The notes under the pieces are model-generated. The model was given only the letters and a program-made list of their open reading frames with translations. It did not search any database and was not told the origin of the DNA. From positions 1 to 64,000 of the forward strand of contig JBFYKH010000008.1 of assembly GCA_041306075.1 (NCBI GenBank): 64,000 nucleotides of DNA, written 5' to 3'. This document shows, one piece after another, positions 7,233 through 16,110 of the stretch; position 1 is the stretch's first letter, and every line of letters begins with the position of its first letter. The stretch comes from JAHIYG01 sp041306075. GTDB taxonomy: Archaea > Altiarchaeota > Altiarchaeia > IMC4 > SCGC-AAA252-I15. The position numbers and the translations under genes are program-made.

Positions 7233-9038
7233 CTAGTTCGGGTGTATTAATACCTTGATGAAGCCAAACTCCTTGTTGCGGACGCCCCCAAATGCCTCGC
7301 TTATCCGTTCGAGTGGGAATGTGTGGGTGATGAGGGGGGTCGGGTCCAGTTCCTTGTTGGAAAGGTACCGGATGCATGCCGTCCAGTCGTCGTCCAATCC
7401 TGATGACATGTTCGAGTTCCACGATGCTATGACCTTCATCTCCCCCCTGAGCAGGAGCGACACCGCCTCGGGGGATAGGGACATGCCGGCAATGCTGTTT
7501 CCGATGAGGAGGATTGACGCCGCCTTGCCGGCGAGGGGAACCGCTGCGTTGACGAGGTGCGATGAGCCGCAGCAGTCCACAATAAGGTCGAAATTCGCGC
7601 CTAGGTCGCTTCCGAGCCGGGGGAACGCCGCATCAAAGCCGAGTGCGATGGCCAGTTCGGACTTGTGGCTGTTGCGGTCAACTCCGGTGACGGAGGCCGC
7701 GCAGAGGCCCTTGCAGATGATTCCGGCCAGTAGGCCGATTGGCCCGAGGCCAAGTATAAGCACCTTGGAGTTGGTGATGGATGGGATTTTCCGCAGGGCA
7801 TGCAGCACCACGGCCATCGGCTCTATCATGGACGCCTCGTCATACGAGACGTTGTCTGGTATCGGAAGGAGGTTCTTGAGTGGCGCTATGACGATGTCTG
7901 AGAAGCCCCCGTCGCATCTGGATCCCAGGTAGTCGTATTTTTGGCAGAGGTTGTATTTTTCCTGGCGGCAGTATGGGCATTCCCCGCACGGAATCAGCGG
8001 GTACACGACGACGCGCTTGTTGACCATGCCCGCGCCGCCGTCGCCGGCCTTTATCACGATGCCCGATATCTCATGCCCTGGCACCAGGCCCGGCGAGTAC
8101 ATGCCTTTTTCGTATACGCGGGACACGTCAGACCCGCAGATGCCGCATGCCATGACCTTCACAACGGCCTCGTCCGGGGCGATGCGACGAAGGGTCTTCT
8201 CCTCCAGCGTCAAAGAGCCGATTTTGCGCAGGACGGCTGCGCGATAGCGCGTTGTATCTGAGGAGGGCCTGAATGCGTTTGTCCTTCTCATCGCGCGGTC
8301 AAGGCCTATGCCTCGGAAGGCCTCGATGTTGTTGCTCAGGCCGTTGCCGTTGAAGAGCAGTGAAGTCCCCCCGACCACGGTATCCGCGCCGCACTCGTAC
8401 AAGCGCTTCAGGTGCTCGAGTTTGATTCCGCCGTCGGATATGATTTCCAGCACTAGACCGTGGTTTTGGGCGTATGTGTAAAGTTCGTTGATCTTGTCGT
8501 AGGTCTGTTCATTGAATGCCAGCCCGGAGAATCCGGTTTTGCAGTTCATGCACAGCACCTGGTCGACTTCGCACAGGTATTTCTCGACGGATGAGACTGG
8601 GGTCTCGATGTCCAGCGCTATGCCCGCATACGTGCCTGATGAGCGTATGTGCCGTATGTTATCCAGGAGCCTTTCGGGGTTTTCCGCATGGAGGAGTATG
8701 GAATCGACATCGTATTCGAGCAGCTGTTGTATGTACCTCGAAGGTTTTGTCACCATCAGGTGGACGTTAAGTGGCGTGGACGTCAGATTCCTGGTCTCCC
8801 GGACGAGTTCGGTGTTCAGGGCGAGGTTGTTGACAAAGTTCCCGTCCATCACGTCAAGATGGAGGTAGTCGACGCCGAGTTTGACGACGGATATTATGCT
8901 CTCGGTTATATGAAGCGGATTTGAGCACATCAGGGATGCGGCTAATTTTAGGCCGCCATTTCTGGGCGAGGGGATTATGTTAGATGGGGGTTTATCCGCT
9001 GGCCGAACCGGTGGTTGTTCTTTCAACTCGGACGTCAT
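7233..9038 (-). CDS. Fusion of ribulose-phosphate 3-epimerase-like and zinc MDR dehydrogenase domains
   Basis: A 601-residue two-domain protein. Residues about 20-230 are a ribulose-5-phosphate 3-epimerase barrel: KLAASLMCSN, the metal/catalytic strand HLDVMDGNFV, HLMV and the phosphate-site SDGGI. Residues about 245-601 are a complete MDR dehydrogenase with CGICGSD, GHEISG, the CGECPYCRQEKYNLC zinc loop and the Rossmann motif LILGLGPIGLLAG. Joining a pentulose-phosphate epimerase to a polyol-type reductase suggests channelling from a ketopentose phosphate to a pentitol phosphate. I chose ATG 9038 (MTSELKEQ) over an upstream TTG at 9074. It heads the minus-strand glycan operon. Confidence 0.85.
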   Translation of the reverse strand: MTSELKEQPPVRPADKPPSNIIPSPRNGGLKLAASLMCSNPLHITESIISVVKLGVDYLHLDVMDGNFVNNLALNTELVRETRNLTSTPLNVHLMVTKPSRYIQQLLEYDVDSILLHAENPERLLDNIRHIRSSGTYAGIALDIETPVSSVEKYLCEVDQVLCMNCKTGFSGLAFNEQTYDKINELYTYAQNHGLVLEIISDGGIKLEHLKRLYECGADTVVGGTSLLFNGNGLSNNIEAFRGIGLDRAMRRTNAFRPSSDTTRYRAAVLRKIGSLTLEEKTLRRIAPDEAVVKVMACGICGSDVSRVYEKGMYSPGLVPGHEISGIVIKAGDGGAGMVNKRVVVYPLIPCGECPYCRQEKYNLCQKYDYLGSRCDGGFSDIVIAPLKNLLPIPDNVSYDEASMIEPMAVVLHALRKIPSITNSKVLILGLGPIGLLAGIICKGLCAASVTGVDRNSHKSELAIALGFDAAFPRLGSDLGANFDLIVDCCGSSHLVNAAVPLAGKAASILLIGNSIAGMSLSPEAVSLLLRGEMKVIASWNSNMSSGLDDDWTACIRYLSNKELDPTPLITHTFPLERISEAFGGVRNKEFGFIKVLIHPN

Positions 9039-9187
9039 GGGGAGTATATTTGATTTTAGTATACATAGTACCAAGTAGCTAATAACATGGTATTTGAGGT
9101 GTTCGCGGATGGCTTCGGTCGGGAACGCATGCGTGATTGGCGGTCGTACTCCAAGGCGTGAGTTCGTATGGGGGCATAACAGGAGGG
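9039..9187. promoter_or_regulatory. Divergent promoter of the glycan cluster
   Basis: This 149-bp gap lies between the two transcription units of the glycan cluster. It contains an AT-rich patch (9045-9068) that would serve as the TATA region for the minus-strand operon. Just before ATG 9188 there is aggaggg (9181-9187), a strong Shine-Dalgarno-like run but with essentially no spacing to that ATG. This leaves the exact start of the plus gene uncertain. Confidence 0.45.
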
Positions 9188-10027
9188 ATGGCTAATCTTG
9201 TGCCGATGGCGGGTTTAGGCAGCCGTTTCTCGAGAGGGGATTATTGCTTGCCCAAGCCATTGATTCCGGTCTCAGGCGTCCCGATGGTAATACAAGCCGT
9301 CAGGAGCATGCCTTCGAGCGACAAATGGGTTTTTATCGTAAGGGCGGAGCATGTCCGGAGGTTCAGGATAGACGAGGTAATCCGCTCTGAGGTCCCGGGA
9401 GCCATCATAGTTGAGGTCGACGGCAGCACACAGGGCCAGGCGTGCACATGCATGCTTGGGCTAAGCCACATCCGGCCGGATGAAAGCCTGTTCATCGGGG
9501 CCTGCGACAGCGGGTATTTGTACAATGCGCCGGAGTACGAGAGGTTGAGGATGTGCGATTCTGTGGATTGCGTAGTCTGGACCTTCACGCAGAGGGAGAT
9601 GCTCTCGCGCAGACCCGGCGCATGGGGCTGGTGCAGGCTGGCAAATGACGGCCGGACGGTCTCTGACGTGTCGATTAAGTCGCCGTTGTCGGATGACCCG
9701 CGGAGGGACCACGCCATAGTCGGCAGCTTCTACTTCAAGAGAAGCGATGACTTCAGGAGTGCTGTGGACGCCATGGTAGCCGCCAATCGGCGGGTCAATG
9801 GAGAGTTTTACGTAGATGCCCTGCCCGTATTCCTCGGCAGGTTGGGTAAGAGGTCGGTCATATTCGACGTTGACCTTTTCGTCTGCTGGGGGTCGCCACA
9901 GGACTTACGGGAGTACCAGAGCCTGGAAAAAGCTTTTGCGGGAGCCGGTTCCTCCGAGGGCTTAAGCCAGGAAGACAGACTGCTGGGGGGTATGTGGAGG
10001 GAGTTTTTTTCGAGGGCCGGAGTGTGA
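9188..10027 (+). CDS. Sugar-phosphate nucleotidyltransferase
   Basis: A single-domain NTP_transferase of 279 residues. The start MANLVPMAGLGSRF aligns in phase with MKIIIPMAGRGKRF of the didomain protein 5 kb away, which is why ATG 9188 is chosen over TTG 9137 or GTG 9158. KPLIPVSGVPMVIQAV is the substrate loop and IGACDSGY corresponds to the D-x metal strand. It probably activates a sugar or polyol phosphate as an NDP derivative. It faces the dehydrogenase operon and is followed after 94 nt by the GT39 gene. Confidence 0.85.
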   Translation: MANLVPMAGLGSRFSRGDYCLPKPLIPVSGVPMVIQAVRSMPSSDKWVFIVRAEHVRRFRIDEVIRSEVPGAIIVEVDGSTQGQACTCMLGLSHIRPDESLFIGACDSGYLYNAPEYERLRMCDSVDCVVWTFTQREMLSRRPGAWGWCRLANDGRTVSDVSIKSPLSDDPRRDHAIVGSFYFKRSDDFRSAVDAMVAANRRVNGEFYVDALPVFLGRLGKRSVIFDVDLFVCWGSPQDLREYQSLEKAFAGAGSSEGLSQEDRLLGGMWREFFSRAGV

Positions 10028-10121
10028 GTGAATGCTTGCGAGCATCCGGAGGGCGGATGCGCCGTTCTATCAGGCAGGGTATATAGGCCAGGCCGTATTA
10101 GTTTATACCTGGCTTGGGAGT

Positions 10122-12275
10122 ATGAAGAATCGATTTAAGCGGCTGATGAAGGGGCTGTGGGGCGATTACCTCCTGCTGGCTGCAATCTGCGCGTTGGTAT
10201 TCTTCACCAGACTCCAGAGTTTCACGGAGACCACAGTCAACTGGGATGAGTCGCTTTACCTGTGCATCGCCCAGGACATGGCAAACGGGGGCGTCCCGTA
10301 CAAGACGTCATGGGACCACAAGGGGCCGCTGTTGTATGCCGCGTATGCGCCCGTCACCTACCTTTTCGGGAACGACATAGTTCCAATGAGGGCGTATCAC
10401 ACGCTCACCGTCATCTTAGGGGTGGCCGTCCTGTACTTTCTCTCAAGAAGGCTGATGGGCCCCGTCGTCGCCCTAATCCCCCCGTTGGCGTATGGACTTT
10501 TTGCGAACTCCCCGTATGTCGAAGGCAATGCCATAGGCAGCGAGAACACGATGATGACTCCGGTGATAATCGCTGCTTACTTCTTCACAGAGTATCACTT
10601 CGGCCCCAAGAGGCGGTTGTCGATGTTCTTTTTCGGGTTTTTCGCAGCCTTGGCAGCGTTCGTAAAGCCCACGGCGTTGTTCACCCTAGCGGCCTTTCCG
10701 CTGTTTTCGGCTGCCTGGGGCCTGTTCGGGCTTGCACGCACGCTCTGGGGTTCTAGGAGGGGCAAGTGCAGGGGGTATGGGGGGAAGGTTAGCGAATTCC
10801 TCCGGGGCACCGCCCGGGAGTACGCAATGATTTGTGCCGGCGGCATCTTGGTGTTAGTGGCGGTCTTAGCATACTTCTGGGTGAACGATGCCGTCGGCGA
10901 TTTTGTCTTCGGATATTTCACATTCAACTCACGCTATTCGTCTGAATTCGACATGGAGATGCGATTAGGCATGCTCGCTAAATTCGCGGGCAGGGCGCTG
11001 TTCGGCAGCACGCAGGAGTACACGACCTTCGGCGCCTTTATCGGCCTTGTCATCCTCATCGCCAGGCCCGGAAGCAGCGAGAGGGAGAGGATGGCGACAT
11101 GCCTTGTCCTTATGACGCTGGTTCTGTCTTTGTTGGGGACGAACTGGGGGGGAAGGATGTATGACCATTACTACTTCCAGATGAGCCTGGCGTTCGCGCT
11201 GGTGATGGGTTTGGCTGTCTCCAGGCTGAGAGTCGATTTGGGCGACTTGAAGCTTGTGTTCGGCGCAGTCGTCGTATTTTACCTCATAGTGTGCTTATGG
11301 ACGCACAGCGGGGCCATAAAAAACATCATGGACGGGGGGTACAGGTCCGCAAGGCTTTACGTGATAGGCGAGTACCTGGCGAACTCCACAAAACCGGGGG
11401 ACACGATACTGCAGCTCGGGGACGACAACTACATATACTTCTACGCGCATAGGAGGCCGGCCAGCAGGTATACGTCGTTTTACTTCCACCATAGCCTGGG
11501 CCAGATGCTGCCCAACATAATCAACGTGTCTCTGACGGAAGTGGGAAGGAACAGGCCCGCGTACATCATCGGGGAGGGCCCGGACTATCTGAACAGGTAC
11601 AGGGACGAGCATTACACGTTCGTCAGGAAGGTTGCGGGCTTCGACGTCTATAAGAGGAACGATTTGGTCGCTGAGGGGGAGGCCGCCATGAATGAGCGCG
11701 GGGACGCGGCGGCAGGGATTAAGGCACCGTCCAATGTCTCGATCGGGGGGAATATGAGTGCGCTTACCAGCGAGAGGATAAAGGAGCTGACTGACATTGC
11801 GGTCGGGACCGGAAGCCCGAATGGATGCCTTCCGCTGAAAGCGGAAGACCCGGAGAGCTATGCCAAGTGCGTGACCGTCGTGGCCGTCACGCGGGCGAAT
11901 GTCGAGATATGCGACCTGTTGAGGGAGGATGCAGACAGCTTTGATAACTGTGTGCTGCAGCTTGCAGTGACGCGGTCTAACGACGCCATGTGCGACCGGC
12001 TGGAGGGCGATGGGTTTGCGGCATGTGTGACGGAGTTGGCGGTGGCCAGCGCCAACGTTTTCACGTGCAACAAGATCAAGGGGACCAGGCTGTATGGCGA
12101 CTGCGTCACGAGGCTGGCGGTGACCCGGGCCAATGCGGACTTGTGCAACAACCTGCTCGGAGAGGATAGCTTCAACGTATGCGTCACCCGGATGGCTGTG
12201 AGCCGCGCCCAAAAGTCGCTCTGCGAGCGCCTGAAGGATAGCGGTGGTTACGGGATGTGTTTAGAGGCGTTTTAG
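10122..12275 (+). CDS. GT39-like membrane glycosyltransferase with C-terminal cysteine-repeat domain
   Basis: A 717-residue GT-C protein. After the first helix it has TTVNWDESLYLCIAQDMANG, the acidic first-loop motif of the ArnT/GT39 group that uses polyprenyl-phosphate sugars outside the membrane. About ten further hydrophobic helices follow to residue 420, then a soluble loop. Residues about 555-717 are six tandem Cys units, described separately, which would lie outside the cell. I chose ATG 10122 (MKNRFKRLMK, basic before the first helix). An upstream ATG at 10032 would add 30 residues with a gtatata box inside the coding sequence. It is the likely transfer enzyme of the cluster. Confidence 0.85.
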   Translation: MKNRFKRLMKGLWGDYLLLAAICALVFFTRLQSFTETTVNWDESLYLCIAQDMANGGVPYKTSWDHKGPLLYAAYAPVTYLFGNDIVPMRAYHTLTVILGVAVLYFLSRRLMGPVVALIPPLAYGLFANSPYVEGNAIGSENTMMTPVIIAAYFFTEYHFGPKRRLSMFFFGFFAALAAFVKPTALFTLAAFPLFSAAWGLFGLARTLWGSRRGKCRGYGGKVSEFLRGTAREYAMICAGGILVLVAVLAYFWVNDAVGDFVFGYFTFNSRYSSEFDMEMRLGMLAKFAGRALFGSTQEYTTFGAFIGLVILIARPGSSERERMATCLVLMTLVLSLLGTNWGGRMYDHYYFQMSLAFALVMGLAVSRLRVDLGDLKLVFGAVVVFYLIVCLWTHSGAIKNIMDGGYRSARLYVIGEYLANSTKPGDTILQLGDDNYIYFYAHRRPASRYTSFYFHHSLGQMLPNIINVSLTEVGRNRPAYIIGEGPDYLNRYRDEHYTFVRKVAGFDVYKRNDLVAEGEAAMNERGDAAAGIKAPSNVSIGGNMSALTSERIKELTDIAVGTGSPNGCLPLKAEDPESYAKCVTVVAVTRANVEICDLLREDADSFDNCVLQLAVTRSNDAMCDRLEGDGFAACVTELAVASANVFTCNKIKGTRLYGDCVTRLAVTRANADLCNNLLGEDSFNVCVTRMAVSRAQKSLCERLKDSGGYGMCLEAF
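11784..12272 (+). repeat. Six tandem Cys-repeat units encoded at the 3' end of the GT39 gene
   Basis: In the protein, five units have the pattern C-x13-C followed by 10-12 residues to the next C, with the core LAVTRAN between the cysteines. A sixth unit at the start has Glu instead of its first Cys. Twelve cysteines are evenly spaced. The invariant x13 spacing suggests a helical repeat stabilised by disulfides between neighbouring units. I recall similar C-rich helical repeats in DPANN proteins, but this was not checked. Confidence 0.85.
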
Positions 12276-12477
12276 CTTGAGCGTCGTAGTTTAGCGTGAC
12301 TAGGGGTCGCCAGCCACTGACGATGCCCGTTTGCCTGGATGTTCTGTAGCGTGTGTGTCTGTCTTTTCACGCCCAGCCGTCATGGGTCAGGCTTACATCG
12401 CCTTGGGCGCGTATGCGCAGGCCATTGCGGCGGCCGCGGCGAACGCTGTTGTGGCCGCGGGGTCGCTCCGTCGGCAG

Positions 12478-13167
12478 TCATTTTTTCGCGTTCACGACGA
12501 TGCCGTCCTGTATTTTTATCGTGTGGTCCGCGGTCTTCGCTATGGACTGGTCGTGGGTCACGATTATCAGGGTCTTCCCCTCCTCCTTGTTCAGCCTCTT
12601 CAGGAGCTCCAGTATCATCTTCCCTGTCGCGGAGTCGAGGTTTCCTGTCGGCTCGTCCGCGAGTATTATCTTCGGGTTGTTGGCGAGGGCGCGGGCGACG
12701 GCGACCCTCTGCTGCTGGCCGCCCGACAGCTCCGAGGGCCTGTTGCCGGCCTTGTCCTTGAGGCCGACGAGGGACATGAGCTCGTCCACGCGCCTTTTCC
12801 GTTCAGCCGAGGGGGTTCCCCTGAACCTCATGGGCAGTTCGATGTTCTCGCAGCAGGTCATGTTGGGTATCAGGTTGAACTGCTGGAACACGAAGCCGAG
12901 CTTCTCGCACCTTAGTTTCGCCTTTTCGAGGCCGCTCAGGGGGGTTATCGGTATGCCCGCTATGTAGACTTCGCCTTTGGTGGGGGTGTCCAGGCAGCTT
13001 ATGAGGTTGAGGAGCGTCGACTTGCCTGAGCCGGAGGGGCCTATTATGCTCACGAAGTCGCCTTCCGCTATTGTGGTGTTTATGTCCTTCAGGGCCGTGA
13101 ACTCGTTCGGCTCCCCCAGGTTGTACGTCTTGTAGAGGTCCTTGCAGGTTATTTCGCCGTCACTCAT
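12478..13167 (-). CDS. ABC transporter ATP-binding protein, MacB/LolD type (cassette 1)
   Basis: A 229-residue ATPase that powers the FtsX-like permease encoded just upstream. It has Walker A GPSGSGKS, Q-loop FQQFNL, signature LSGGQQQRVAVARA, Walker B KIILADEPTGNLDS and the H-loop VTHD. The start overlaps the permease stop by 8 nt, so the two are translationally coupled. MacB/LolD-type ATPases drive mechanotransmission or export of peptides and lipoproteins and do not form a classic substrate pore. It is the last gene of a three-gene operon (secreted partner, permease, ATPase). Confidence 0.94.
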   Translation of the reverse strand: MSDGEITCKDLYKTYNLGEPNEFTALKDINTTIAEGDFVSIIGPSGSGKSTLLNLISCLDTPTKGEVYIAGIPITPLSGLEKAKLRCEKLGFVFQQFNLIPNMTCCENIELPMRFRGTPSAERKRRVDELMSLVGLKDKAGNRPSELSGGQQQRVAVARALANNPKIILADEPTGNLDSATGKMILELLKRLNKEEGKTLIIVTHDQSIAKTADHTIKIQDGIVVNAKK

Positions 13168-14335
13168 ATCGAAGCACCTTTATCGGGTCCAGCTGCGATG
13201 CGCTCCACGCCGGGTAGAGGCCTGCGCCCATGCCGAGGACTATCGAGAATCCGAGCCCGATTGCGATGAGGGTCGTGGTCATTATGGGCTGGAATGTCGA
13301 GTACTCTTGGACTAGGGCTATGGACAGGTAGCCGAGGGACAGTCCTATGATTCCGCCGATTAGGCTGAGGATTGCGCTTTCCTGGAGGACCTGGAGCAGT
13401 ATGGTGGTGGTGGTGGCGCCTATCGCCTTCATGACGCCTATCTCCCGCCGGCGTTCCATGACCGACATTATCATCGTGTTCATGATTCCGAGGCCGCCGA
13501 CTATAAGGGATACGGCGCCGATTCCGTAGACGGCCATCTGGACTGTCCCGAGGGTGGATTCTATCTGGCGGACTATCGTGAGGAACGACTGCGCCCTCAC
13601 GCCGTCCACCTGGTCGTTTATCCTCTGGGTTACGTTCTCGACCTGGGTCACGTCCACCAGCTTGACCTTGAGCGAGGTTATCCTGTCGTCGTCCTCTATC
13701 TCCTGCATGGTCTTCAGCGGGGCGTAGGAGGCGCCGTCAATGCTCGTGTCCCCCGTCTCCTCGAGTATGCCGATGACCTGGAAGTAGTAGCTTTCCGTGG
13801 ACTGGTTTGACGTGCGCTGGTATTCTATCTCGTCGCCGACGTTCAGGTTCTGGTTCTCCGCGGTGGTGTAGCCCAGGAGGACCACATCTGAGCCTTCGTC
13901 CGAGGAATCGAGCTTCCGGCCTTCGCCCGCATTTATCTCTTCGCCCACCAGGTAGTCCAGGTCTTCCGGGTTCACCCCGGTGAACGTCATGGCTGATGAG
14001 CCTCCGCCGCCCCTGCCGAATATGGCGCCCGGCCCCCCGAACCCCCTGAAGCCCCGCGTCACCCGGTATTGGCCGACAGGGACCACGCTTTCTATCTCAT
14101 GCCAGCTCGACAGCTCGTCTATGGCGTCCTGGGTGATGCCGACATTGTTGTCTGATTCATCCCTTACGTCTATGACGCCTCCGACGTTCCCGAACTGCTG
14201 GCTTATCTGCTGGTTCAGGCCTTCGCCGATGGACCCGAGCGTCAGGACAAGCCCTATGCCCATGGCTATACCGAGGACGGTTAAGGCGCTACGTATCTTC
14301 TGCCTGAATACGTTTTTTACCGCTATGTCTAGCAT
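13160..14335 (-). CDS. ABC transporter permease, MacB/FtsX family (cassette 1)
   Basis: A 391-residue permease with the four-helix FtsX layout. There is an N-terminal helix (LTVLGIAMGIGLVLTLGSIG), a large extracytoplasmic MacB periplasmic core domain (about 45-260), and three C-terminal helices beginning with GIGAVSLIVGGLGIMNTMIMSV and the ERRREIGVMKAIGAT coupling region. The extracellular part carries a glycine-rich insert (FGRGGGGSS). It ends 8 nt inside the ATPase start. The partner upstream is a secreted CARDB-like protein. Confidence 0.93.
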   Translation of the reverse strand: MLDIAVKNVFRQKIRSALTVLGIAMGIGLVLTLGSIGEGLNQQISQQFGNVGGVIDVRDESDNNVGITQDAIDELSSWHEIESVVPVGQYRVTRGFRGFGGPGAIFGRGGGGSSAMTFTGVNPEDLDYLVGEEINAGEGRKLDSSDEGSDVVLLGYTTAENQNLNVGDEIEYQRTSNQSTESYYFQVIGILEETGDTSIDGASYAPLKTMQEIEDDDRITSLKVKLVDVTQVENVTQRINDQVDGVRAQSFLTIVRQIESTLGTVQMAVYGIGAVSLIVGGLGIMNTMIMSVMERRREIGVMKAIGATTTTILLQVLQESAILSLIGGIIGLSLGYLSIALVQEYSTFQPIMTTTLIAIGLGFSIVLGMGAGLYPAWSASQLDPIKVLRYE

Positions 14336-14354
14336 CTTGTCTCAGCCCGGGAGG

Positions 14355-16019
14355 TTATTTCTTCCTGCCGCGGTATCTCCTGTAGGCCAGGTAGGCGGCA
14401 GCTAGGACCAGGGCCCAGAGGGCATATGTCGTCCAGCCTGTCGTGCTCGATGATGAGGTCCTGCCGCTGGTTCCGCTTGCGCTTCCGCCCCCGAGCGTCA
14501 CCCTCTCGGTCTGCAGGACGCGCTGGTTGTTCTGGCCGGTGTATTCGATTTCAAGGACTGCGGGGCCCGTGGCGGATGTCGCGAACGTGAACGTCGTCTG
14601 CTTCGTCGCCTTTATGTCAGATTTGTAGGAGATTATCCTTTGGGTGTTGTCGGAGCCGGATGTCAGGTTGCCGCTGCCGGTTCTTCCGGAACCGACAGTG
14701 TAATTCGAGCCGGTCCTGTTCCTGCCGCCCTGCGCGAACCCGCCGCCGGTGTTATTCTGCTGGCCGGCGGACGTCGGGTTTATTATCAGGGTGGCTTTGA
14801 CGCCGTCGGCCGTGCGGGTCCCTATGTTCGCCACGTCTATCCGTACGTTGCCGCCCGATGAGGTGACCTGCATGACCTCGAGCACGACTCTGCCGGATAC
14901 GTCGACGCCAAGGTCCTTTTCGACGGCGTACGATGTGCCGCCTACGTCGTACATGATTGTGAGGGGTATCGAGTAAACCGTCGTGTCTGCGCTCCAGCTC
15001 ACTGCAATGCCGAATTCGGCCTCTGTCTCGCCTCCCGCCTTGATGAGCGGGAAGTATTTCTCTGTCGAGTCTGCCGGGGCGAAGGGCGACGTCAGGTTAA
15101 GGTTCAGGGTGACGTCTTCAGCGTCCGATTTGCCCACGTTTTTCAGGACGACCCTGAGCCGGGTCTGTTCCCCCGGGCCGGTCGGGGAGTAGCTTACGTT
15201 GTACACCTTGAAGTCTACGCCCACGTCGTCGATGTTTATGCCGAAGGATATGTTGTCCGTTGCCTTGGTTCCAGAGTTGTCCGCGTATGTGAGCCCGACG
15301 TATGCCATGCATGCGCCGGCCGAGGACGGCTTGATGGAGTATGATAGTGTGAACGGCTTGTCCGATGCCACATCCCCGACGTATTTGCGCGAGGACCCGA
15401 TTATCGTCAGGCAGGAGGACGTGAGCGTCGATTCGACGTCCTTGACCCGGTCCTTGGACACTCCGACAAGGGTTAGTTCGTCCAGGGTGTTCTTGAAGTA
15501 GTTCGTGTTCGCCGGCGTCAGTTCGAACAGGGGGTTTCCGAGGACGTTTATCGGTATCTCCCAGGAGGTGTATTGGTTGTTGTCCTTGGCCCCGTCAGAC
15601 TTGTATCCGTCGAAGTTGATTTGGACTTGTATCGACGACAGCCCGGATTTTGCGTCCGGGTCCACGGTGAATATGACAGGCATGGTCTTTGACACGCCAG
15701 CGTCCATTCTGCCGATGTAGAATGTCTTGTCTGTCCGTACGATTGAGGTCGTCCGCAGCCATACCTGGACGTTATCGGCGCTTTGGCCGCCGGTGTTCTC
15801 CACCACCAGGTTTAATACGCTGGTGTCCCCCGGCTTCACGCTTGAGTCCAGGGAGGTGGATGTGAAGTCGACCACCTTCTTTGTGGCCGGCAGGTCGGTG
15901 GCCGATGTTGTTGCCGCGCTCGCCCCTAGTCCCGCCATGAGGAGTAGCGTCAAAGCCAGAATCGTCTTTGTCTGCCGTGCCAGTATATTTTTTTGGTTTA
16001 TCATTTTTTTGTCCTGCAT
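14355..16019 (-). CDS. Secreted CARDB/S-layer-like protein with C-terminal membrane anchor (cassette 1)
   Basis: A protein of about 554 residues. It begins MQDKKMINQKN, then a signal helix (TILALTLLLMAGLGASAA), then repeated beta-sandwich modules of the CARDB/COG1361 type (for example VVDFTSTSLDSSVKPGDTSVLNLVVENTGG and VDFKVYNVSYSP). A Gly/Asn/Thr-rich stretch precedes a C-terminal helix (TTYALWALVLAAAYLAYRRY) and basic stop-transfer. In archaea such proteins often accompany MacB permeases and sit outside the membrane. The start is ATG 16019 or 16004. The frame stays open further upstream, but that part is antisense to the regulator gene and has no signal peptide. Confidence 0.85.
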   Translation of the reverse strand: MQDKKMINQKNILARQTKTILALTLLLMAGLGASAATTSATDLPATKKVVDFTSTSLDSSVKPGDTSVLNLVVENTGGQSADNVQVWLRTTSIVRTDKTFYIGRMDAGVSKTMPVIFTVDPDAKSGLSSIQVQINFDGYKSDGAKDNNQYTSWEIPINVLGNPLFELTPANTNYFKNTLDELTLVGVSKDRVKDVESTLTSSCLTIIGSSRKYVGDVASDKPFTLSYSIKPSSAGACMAYVGLTYADNSGTKATDNISFGINIDDVGVDFKVYNVSYSPTGPGEQTRLRVVLKNVGKSDAEDVTLNLNLTSPFAPADSTEKYFPLIKAGGETEAEFGIAVSWSADTTVYSIPLTIMYDVGGTSYAVEKDLGVDVSGRVVLEVMQVTSSGGNVRIDVANIGTRTADGVKATLIINPTSAGQQNNTGGGFAQGGRNRTGSNYTVGSGRTGSGNLTSGSDNTQRIISYKSDIKATKQTTFTFATSATGPAVLEIEYTGQNNQRVLQTERVTLGGGSASGTSGRTSSSSTTGWTTYALWALVLAAAYLAYRRYRGRKK

Positions 16020-16077
16020 TATTTTTATAGGTTGATTGCCTAGGTATAGGTTGAAACCATATAAAAGCTGCATGTGA

Positions 16078-16110
16078 AACAAACTGAAACATGTAACAAA
16101 CTGAAACATG
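16078..16110 (+). repeat. 17-bp tandem direct repeat in divergent promoter (candidate operator)
   Basis: The 16-mer aacaaactgaaacatg occurs at 16078-16093 and again at 16095-16110. The second copy ends on the start codon of the membrane wHTH regulator. The repeats sit downstream of a minus-strand TATA-like box (16060-16068) that probably serves the exporter operon. The placement fits an operator for the adjacent regulator. The 10-mer tgaaacatgg at 16102-16111 recurs at the start of the other exporter regulator (20820-20829). Confidence 0.6.

Noticed and set aside
12382..12477. Ala-rich open frame (MGQAYIALGAYAQAIAAAA)
   Set aside because: It continues straight into antisense of the ABC ATPase and has no promoter or independent stop. 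It is probably composition-driven.
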